The notes beneath the pieces were generated by a model that saw only the letters and a list, made by a program, of their open reading frames with translations, ran no database searches and was not told the origin of the DNA. This document shows, one piece after another, positions 58,653 to 64,000 of a DNA stretch of 64,000 nt. Origin of the DNA: Clitopilus passeckerianus (taxonomy: Eukaryota; Basidiomycota; Agaricomycetes; Agaricales; Entolomataceae); assembly GCA_944990035.1 (NCBI GenBank), contig CALYLX010000112.1:1488001-1552000 (forward strand), given 5' to 3'. Position numbers and translations under genes: made by a program. The first letter of the stretch is position 1, and every line of letters begins with the position of its first letter.

Positions 58653-59244
58653 ATGCCAGCAGCACCAATGCCACAACATCCCGGAGGCGGAGAGCCATCT
58701 GTTTTCCAAAAAAGTAGGTGTTAGCAAGCTTTTATGTTGCCAGCTAATCCTTAAACTCCTTCACAGTGAAGTAAAGATTCAGGTTTCTCGGTAGCTATCG
58801 ACCTCAAAGCTCATATTACTCACAGGATGGGAGCTCTTATGGGCACTGGTGTCGGTCTTACCATTGGCTTCATCTTTGGAGGCTGGAGCATCATCAGGTA
58901 AGAACCCGTCATGCCATATGAACCTCTGGCAGATTTGCTTATACGCCTTTGAACCAGAGGAGGAGCTGGCCCTCGAGGCGCCATGGCTACACTCTCCCAA
59001 TACATGCTGAGCAGTGCTGCTACATTTGGTTTCTTCTTGTCCATCGGTTCAGTACGTGTCGACTTTACCCTTCTGTCGTCAAAGTCTTATTGCACCCTAG
59101 GTCATCCGAAATGATGCCCTGCTACCTCCCCACATACAAGCAGCCCAGATGCAACTCGCAGCTGGACTTGCAATGAACATCCACACAAAAGCGGAAGGGT
59201 TCAGGTTGATGAGGGCTCGGTGGGAGGCCGAGCGTTCACGTTGA
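58653..59244 (+). CDS. MGR2: Mitochondrial inner-membrane protein MGR2/ROMO1
   Basis: Small inner-membrane subunit of the TIM23 presequence translocase, called ROMO1 in animals. The start at 58653 gives MPAAPMPQHPGGGEPSVFQK. A 4-nt micro-exon (58767-58770) then supplies the MK of the conserved V/M-K-M-G motif, and the next exon gives MGALMGTGVGLTIGFIFGG, the glycine-rich first membrane helix. The second helix is SSAATFGFFLSIGSVIR. It ends WEAERSR at 59244. About 125 aa, slightly longer than animal ROMO1, with a C-terminal extension after the last intron. Confidence 0.85.
58767..58770 (+). other. 4-nt micro-exon of MGR2/ROMO1
   Basis: The bases tgaa lie between an acceptor (tcacag, ending 58766) and a donor (gtaaag, from 58771). 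Joined as CAA AAA A + TGAA + GATGGGA this reads Q-K-M-K-M-G-A, matching the family's K-M-G motif. Retaining the longer block 58767-58782 instead puts a TAA in frame, and skipping it shifts the frame. Confidence 0.65.
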
Positions 59245-59587
59245 GCGCAATACTACGATATCAATTTATGTGCTTCGTAATTCCTCTCCCCTTACATGAT
59301 ATTCTAATCGTTATTAGCAACACCCTGTACCGTGTTTTTCTCGAGTGGTTGTAAAGGCAGACAAAGTACCCGCCCAACGAACCCTATTTGCTCCCAGAAA
59401 TTCATAAAAACGGCTAATCTCACGTTACACGGCGCGTCAGGTATGGGCTATATATGAGCTCATGAAGTCATTCGAGATCCAGCAGTATTATAAGTCACCT
59501 AGGAAAGAAAGGCGTTAACACGTAGCAGGAACTGGCGATGGACAACCCATGCTGCGGCAAATATTCCGTTGAACCAAAATGAAGGCA

Positions 59588-59846
59588 TCCCTCGTGTGTG
59601 CCCATTTCAAGGGTATACCCGATCTGCGTTTGCTCAGCTGAGCAGGCGATCAAGGGGCTGTATGAAGTGGGAGGGCGAAATCAAGCATTGGTCCCTCCTC
59701 GCCCCGGCAATAGGGGTTCAGGGCATGTATGCTGGCGTGCAAGACGCATTCACACCGATAGGACGATGCTTGCAGCTTAGAAAATACTCTGTTGTTGCCA
59801 TTTTTACTTTGGTCGAGTCCACGGCCATATTTTGGCCAACGTTGAT
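59588..59846 (+). repeat. Diverged direct repeat, copy 1
   Basis: Shares stretches with 60132-60402: tccctcgtgtgt, cccgatctgcgt, a 14-bp palindrome tgctcagctgagca (59631-59644) followed by ggcgatcaagg, then tatgctggcgt, cacaccgataggacg and tttggccaa. The two copies are about 540 bp apart. No terminal repeats, transposase or coding frame, so the nature is unknown (relic of a non-autonomous element or a local duplication). Confidence 0.6.
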
Positions 59847-60131
59847 TCCTGAGGCTGACGTCGGGCAAGAAACCATTTGACCTTCGCATATCATAGGGAA
59901 GATGCCCAGGTATGTGATAAAATCAAGGAACAACTGGACAGGGACGTTCAACAACTTCAACAATACACTTCAATGAATGGACGAGACTGGTCTCTCCATG
60001 ACTCAGCACTTTCCTTGCCCCCGAGGTTGATGTTTATGCCACCAGGCTTCCAGAGACCTCGAGAAGCAGGTTGGGTGGAACTCCACCGTACACCATCCCA
60101 GACGAAGCCGCACAGCAAAAAAGAGGGGGTG

Positions 60132-60402
60132 TCCCTCGTGTGTACCCACTTCAACGATATGCCCGATCTGCGTCTGCTCAGCTGAGCAGGCGATCAAGGC
60201 CGAATGAAACAGGATGGCGAAGTCAAGCATTTGTCTCTCCTCCCAGGCCCGGACGCAATGTCCTGAGTGGGGTTTCGGGCAGGTATGCTGGCGTACGAGA
60301 CGCGGTCACACCGATAGGACGTTGTACCTAGCTGACGAGCGAGGTGGATCTTGATCTTTTGACTTTGGTTGAGCTCGGGGGTAGCCTTTGGCCAATTGAG
60401 AT
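60132..60402 (+). repeat. Diverged direct repeat, copy 2
   Basis: Partner of 59588-59846. The same palindrome tgctcagctgagca is at 60175-60188. Point differences and small indels relative to copy 1 are spread along its length, so the duplication is not recent. Confidence 0.6.
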
Positions 60403-60703
60403 TATGCATTCGATTCCGTGTGCCCAATAGTTGGCAGGAAGTGATAAGGCGTGATTTGGAAGGATACACTTGTTAAACTTCGTGATAGATAGCTGCTGCA
60501 GAGTGAACGGACAGCATTTGCTCAACTTCGTCCGTTTGACTACGGTCCGATAATCCGAACGGCCCGACCACCAAATTTGTATCACCTTGCATCTTCGACC
60601 TCTTGACTTGAGACCCAGCGCTGAATTTTGCTGTGTAACCTTCACAATCCTTGCCTTCTGGTGCTGATATCTTCGTGGGCCCCTTTGGATAATACCAGAA
60701 AAC

Positions 60704-61762
60704 ATGGCACCAACCACTATCACAGTCGATGCTGTATGCCATTTGCTTATGGATCAGAGCTGATTGTCATTAATCGGAAATCTTTTTCAGATCTTGTTTG
60801 ACATGGATGGGTAGGCTAGAGAGTTCCGCTAATAATATCCTTGACTTCAAATTTCTCTAGAACCTTGATCGACTCAACTCCCGGTGTCTTCAAAGCATGG
60901 AAGACCTTCGCAGACGACTACTCTCTCGGTGACTACATCGCCATTACCCATGCTACTCACGGAAGGCGGCTATACGACACGCTCAAGGAGTATTGTAAGA
61001 TAGAGAATGAAGCGACGCTGATAGTACGATTACTTTTCAATTACACCGCAAATTGCTACCTGACGTCCATGCCAGGAAGAGATCAACCGTTTCGAGGACG
61101 AAGTTATCGCTGGCGGGCCGATGCCATTGCCTGGTGCAATTGAGTTGGTCAAGCGGGTAGGCAAAGACAAACACGCTCACCCGTCTTGAAAACCTCACCG
61201 TTGTGCAGCTGAATGAAATAGCCCCAGAATCGTGGACAATTGTTACTTCAGGCATGTCTCGTAACTTTGCTTTGCCTTCATATATGGTGCTCATGGTAGA
61301 ATGTTTAGCGTCCAACAAATATGCACCCGCAGCTCTGGAGAAGGCAGGGGTGCCATTGCCTCCAGTGACTCTGGTAACATCCAATGATGTATTGCATGGG
61401 AAACCGCATCCGGCACCATATCTCGCAGGTGCCGAGAAGTGTAAAGTGGATCCAAAGACTTGTATGCGTTCCAGTTCTCTCGTACAAAGGTCGAGGTTTA
61501 CTCAGGTGATCCGGCAGGCCTCGTTGTCGAGGATGCCATCTCGGGACTTAAGTCTGGCCATGCTGCCGGATCGAAGACTCTCGCTGTACTGACTTCTACT
61601 GCGCGAGAGCTCATTGAAGCATCAGATGCAAACCCGGATTATATTGTGGAAGATCTCACCAAGTACGTTTCTCTTGATAAGGTATGTCATCGTGCTGACA
61701 ATCACTCTAGGGTTTCCGTACGCCAGGTTGGCGGCAAACTCGAAGTCACTATAGATGCATAA
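60704..61762 (+). CDS. HAD phosphatase, glycerol-3-phosphatase (GPP)-like, tandem copy 1
   Basis: Cytosolic HAD-superfamily phosphatase resembling DL-glycerol-3-phosphatase (Gpp1/Rhr2) and related sugar-phosphatases. The substrate may be glycerol-3-phosphate in osmotic adaptation, or 2-deoxyglucose-6-phosphate. The start at 60704 reads MAPTTITVDA; exon 2 gives ILFDMDG, then TLIDSTPGVFKAW (motif I Asp-x-Asp). Motif II is IVTS; motif III lysine is in HGKPHPAPYLAG; motif IV is VVEDAISGLKSG. It ends GGKLEVTIDA. Eight exons or so. One intron (61252-61308) has a GC donor, TCAG|GCATGT. About 240 aa, the family size. All motifs are intact. Confidence 0.85.
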
Positions 61763-62211
61763 GTGATACGAAGACTCTTGATTCCACAGAAGTGGCTAGT
61801 ATTAATTTGATACATTAATGTACGCGCATTTGGGTCGATAAGGTGCCAATACAGGATTATCGTGTTGGAAATGTAAACGAGCGGCAGTAACAGAAAGTCA
61901 GCGAATATTTGGAGGCCTTGTTACTTGCATTTAAGCCGGGAAAAAAATCATGGAGGTCGTAAAAGCTGAAGCTTCGAAGGTGGCTTTGAAGAGTCATCAG
62001 ATCAGACAACATCGATATCCCTGAACATCAATATCCACGGTCCGACATTCCGAACGGCCTGCCCTCCAAACTCGTATTCCCACTTGCACCTTCGTTGTGC
62101 CTTCAACTCGAGTCACTTCGCTAAGCTTTGCTACGTAGCCCTCACAGTTCTTGCTTCCTTGGTTCTCTTGGTATTATCGGATTTTTCTTCGTGGGCCATC
62201 TTGGATAAAAC
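61763..62211. other. Spacer between tandem phosphatase copies
   Basis: 450 bp. The first part resembles the 3' flank of copy 2 (tgcgcat-tgggtc ... ttatcgtgttggaaatg) and the last 150 bp resemble the 5' flank of copy 1 (ccgaacggcc ... ttcgtgggcc ... ggataa). The duplication unit therefore included promoter and 3' flank. Confidence 0.5.
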
Positions 62212-63276
62212 ATGGCACCAACTACTATCACAGTCGATGCTGTAGGCCATTTGTCCATGGATCAAAGCTGATTGTCATTAATTGGTAAACCTTTCCCAGA
62301 TCCTTTTCGACATGGATGGGTAGGGTCAAAAGTTCTTGTTAAATGTCCTTGCCTTTAAATGCCTCTAGAACTTTGATTGACTCAACACCGGGAGCCTACA
62401 AAGCATGGAAGACTTTCGCGGACGATTATTTTCTCGGTGACCACATCGCCATCACTCATGCTAGCCATGGACGACGGCTCAATGACACGCTCAAAGAGTA
62501 CTGTAAGATCGAGGATGAAGCTACGCTGCTAGTATGGATTCTTTTTTGATCACATTGGTAACAGGAATTTCTGCCTGACCGCCATGCCAGAAAGAGATCG
62601 ACCGATTCGAAGACGACGTTATCGCTGGCGGACCATTGCCATTGCCTGGTGCAATTGAGCTGGTTAAGCGGGTAGGCGAATATAAACACGCTCACGTAGA
62701 TTGACCTCACGGTTGTGCAGCTGAATGAAATAGCCCCTGAGTCGTGGACAATCGTTACTTCAGGCATGTTCTGTAACCCTGCCCCATTTCATTGTAATAA
62801 TGCTCATGTTTGGATATTTAGCGTCAAATAAATACGCATCGGCGGCTCTGGAGAAGGCAGGTCTACCCTTGCCTCCAGTGACACTGATAGCATCTGATGA
62901 TGTATCGCATGGGAAACCACATCCGGCACCTTATCTCGCAGGCGCCGAGAAATGCCAGGTGGATCCAAAGACTAGTACGTGATTTTGTTCTCTGGTGCAA
63001 AGGTTGAGGTTTACCCAGGCGACCCTGTAGGCCTCGTTGTGGAGGATGCCATCTCAGGGCTTAAGTCTGGCCGCGCTGCTGGATCGAAGACCCTCGCCGT
63101 GCTCACTTCTACTACGCGAGAGCTCATTGATGCGTCAGATGCAAACCCAGACTATATTGTAGAAGATCTCACGAAGTATGTATCTATTGAATAAGGCATG
63201 TCATCGTGCTGACAATCACTCTAGAGTTTCCGTACGACAGGTCGACGGCAAACTCGAAGTCACCATAGATGCATAG
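62212..63276 (+). CDS. HAD phosphatase, glycerol-3-phosphatase (GPP)-like, tandem copy 2
   Basis: Second copy, same exon structure and intron positions as the gene at 60704. The start at 62212 again reads MAPTTITVDA, then ILFDMDG and TLIDSTPGAYKAW. IVTS, HGKPHPAPYLAG and VVEDAISGLKSGRAAG are intact; it ends DGKLEVTIDA. The GC-donor intron is conserved (62764-62821). Introns have diverged in sequence more than exons, which fits selection on both copies. The functional difference between the copies is unknown. Confidence 0.84.
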
Positions 63277-63425
63277 AGCTGAACAAAGTCTCTTGATCTC
63301 GTAGAACTGGTTATTATGAATTTAATGCATTAACGATGTATGCGCATCTGGGTCAATTTGGGCCCAACACAGGGTTATCGTGTTGGAAATGGCGATCATA
63401 CACTGGTGAAGCTATTATTAGACGT

Positions 63426-64000
63426 CTATTTAGAGGGCTCAGCATCCTCCAAAGGTGGGGGGCCATCATCGTCAGAGTCTTCCTCATCATCACCGGCAGG
63501 AGGTCCTCCTCCACCAGCACCTGAGGCACCCATGCTCCTCATCATCTAGAGGTATGGCATCAGTACGTCGGCTTCGCCAAAGAAGAGTTGGGCTTACAGC
63601 TTCCAAGTCCATGCCAGGGGGCATACCACCCATACCTCCCATACCTCCCGGGCCCATGCCTCCCATTCCAGGCATACCTCCCATTCCTGGACCCACATCG
63701 AAGTCATCCTCTGGCTCTGCAGCAACACCTTCCTGTTCATCCTCGTCAACCCATTTGCTGAAATCGGTCTTGATGAAAGGAGTCTTCAGCTTCTCCTTGG
63801 TTAATCGGGGCCAGTAATCTAGCTGTTTTTCCTTCTTGCGGAGGATGACGGCGAATGATCGCGATGTCAGTTTTCGTGCAGAGCTCTGCCATATAGTCGC
63901 GAGATTAGTCTCTAAGATATGTTTGAATCCATATCCATACCTCTGGGTCAATCTCTGCGAAGAGGTCGAGCTTGAAAGCATAGTTCCTTTCCTCGAGACC
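63426..64000 (-). CDS. p23/SBA1 Hsp90 co-chaperone, 3' part (5' end beyond window)
   Basis: CS-domain co-chaperone (yeast Sba1, S. pombe Wos2) that binds ATP-bound Hsp90. The visible part starts in the CS domain at the window edge. After an intron it reads KLTSRSFAVILRKKEKQLDYWPRL, with WPRL the p23 signature, then TPFIKTDFSKWVDEDEQE. A Gly/Met/Pro-rich region (GMGGMPGMGG, about 63590-63700) and an acidic C-terminus EDSDDDGPPPLEDAEPSK after a last intron (about 63550-63600) follow. Both ends of the tail fit fungal p23. Convergent with the second phosphatase gene. Confidence 0.88.

Larger units (their letters stand above)
59245..60703. other. Non-coding region with diverged repeat pair
   Basis: About 1.46 kb between MGR2 and the first phosphatase gene. 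It holds two diverged direct repeats (listed separately). Open frames here are short and carry no recognisable domain. The last 200 bp resemble the promoter of the second phosphatase copy. Confidence 0.5.

Noticed and set aside
60328..60723. 131-codon minus-strand open frame before the first phosphatase gene
   Set aside because: It overlaps the repeat and the promoter region that matches the flank of copy 2, and it has no domain-like sequence.
61490..61545. Extra VEVYSGDPAG peptide in phosphatase copy 1
   Set aside because: Removing the full GT-AG intron up to ccggcag gives DPKTCLVVEDA, the conserved family reading. The extra peptide would be intron sequence.

Overview
The window looks like nuclear DNA of a mushroom-forming basidiomycete (Agaricomycetes). 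Genes are dense and lie on both strands. Most are cut by many introns of about 50-60 nt, and the proteins are of fungal type. The strongest lineage marker is a cytoplasmic dynein heavy chain gene that codes only for the motor half. That split is described for Agaricomycetes such as Schizophyllum commune, where dhc1 encodes the tail and dhc2 the motor. I found no prokaryotic or viral genes, no CRISPR array and no intact transposon.

Layout. 1-9.6 kb: the 5' part of a ROK1/DDX52 rRNA-processing helicase (-), a secreted exo-beta-1,3-galactanase GH43-CBM35 (+), a mitochondrial dicarboxylate-type carrier (-) and a VIT/vWA protein (+). 9.8-22.1 kb: the mRNA-export helicase SUB2 (+) and a 10-kb hybrid histidine kinase with pseudokinase, AAA, GAF, HK and receiver modules (+). 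22.4-28.4 kb: a PHO85-type CDK (-), UTP5/WDR43 (+), an Fpg/Nei DNA glycosylase (-) and a CsbD-like stress protein (+). 28.6-31.5 kb: a decaying pair of F-box-like genes (-). 31.8-45.1 kb: an MFS transporter (+), three unrecognised low-complexity genes, mitochondrial ribosomal protein mL43 (-) and homoserine kinase THR1 (+). 45.4-59.2 kb: dynein motor dhc2 (-), SmE (+), PEX10 (-) and MGR2/ROMO1 (+). 59.2-64 kb: a diverged non-coding repeat pair, two tandem glycerol-3-phosphatase-like HAD genes (+) and the 3' part of the p23/SBA1 co-chaperone (-).

The genes are mostly unrelated housekeeping functions (ribosome biogenesis, splicing and export, peroxisome and mitochondrion, DNA repair, amino-acid synthesis, motor transport) and do not form a cluster. 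Several pairs share short divergent promoters: mL43 with its neighbour, dhc2/SmE, PEX10/MGR2 and Fpg/CsbD.

Three kinds of structure stand out. Two genes need micro-exons, of 4 nt (MGR2/ROMO1) and 8 nt (carrier), to restore conserved motifs. At least six otherwise well-conserved genes contain isolated one-base frame breaks, one of them in the dynein gene, so either the sequence carries indel errors or several genes are damaged. One F-box copy has its C-terminal and middle segments in swapped order. Exon boundaries were read by eye from GT-AG signals and protein continuity, so end coordinates are firmer than every internal junction.
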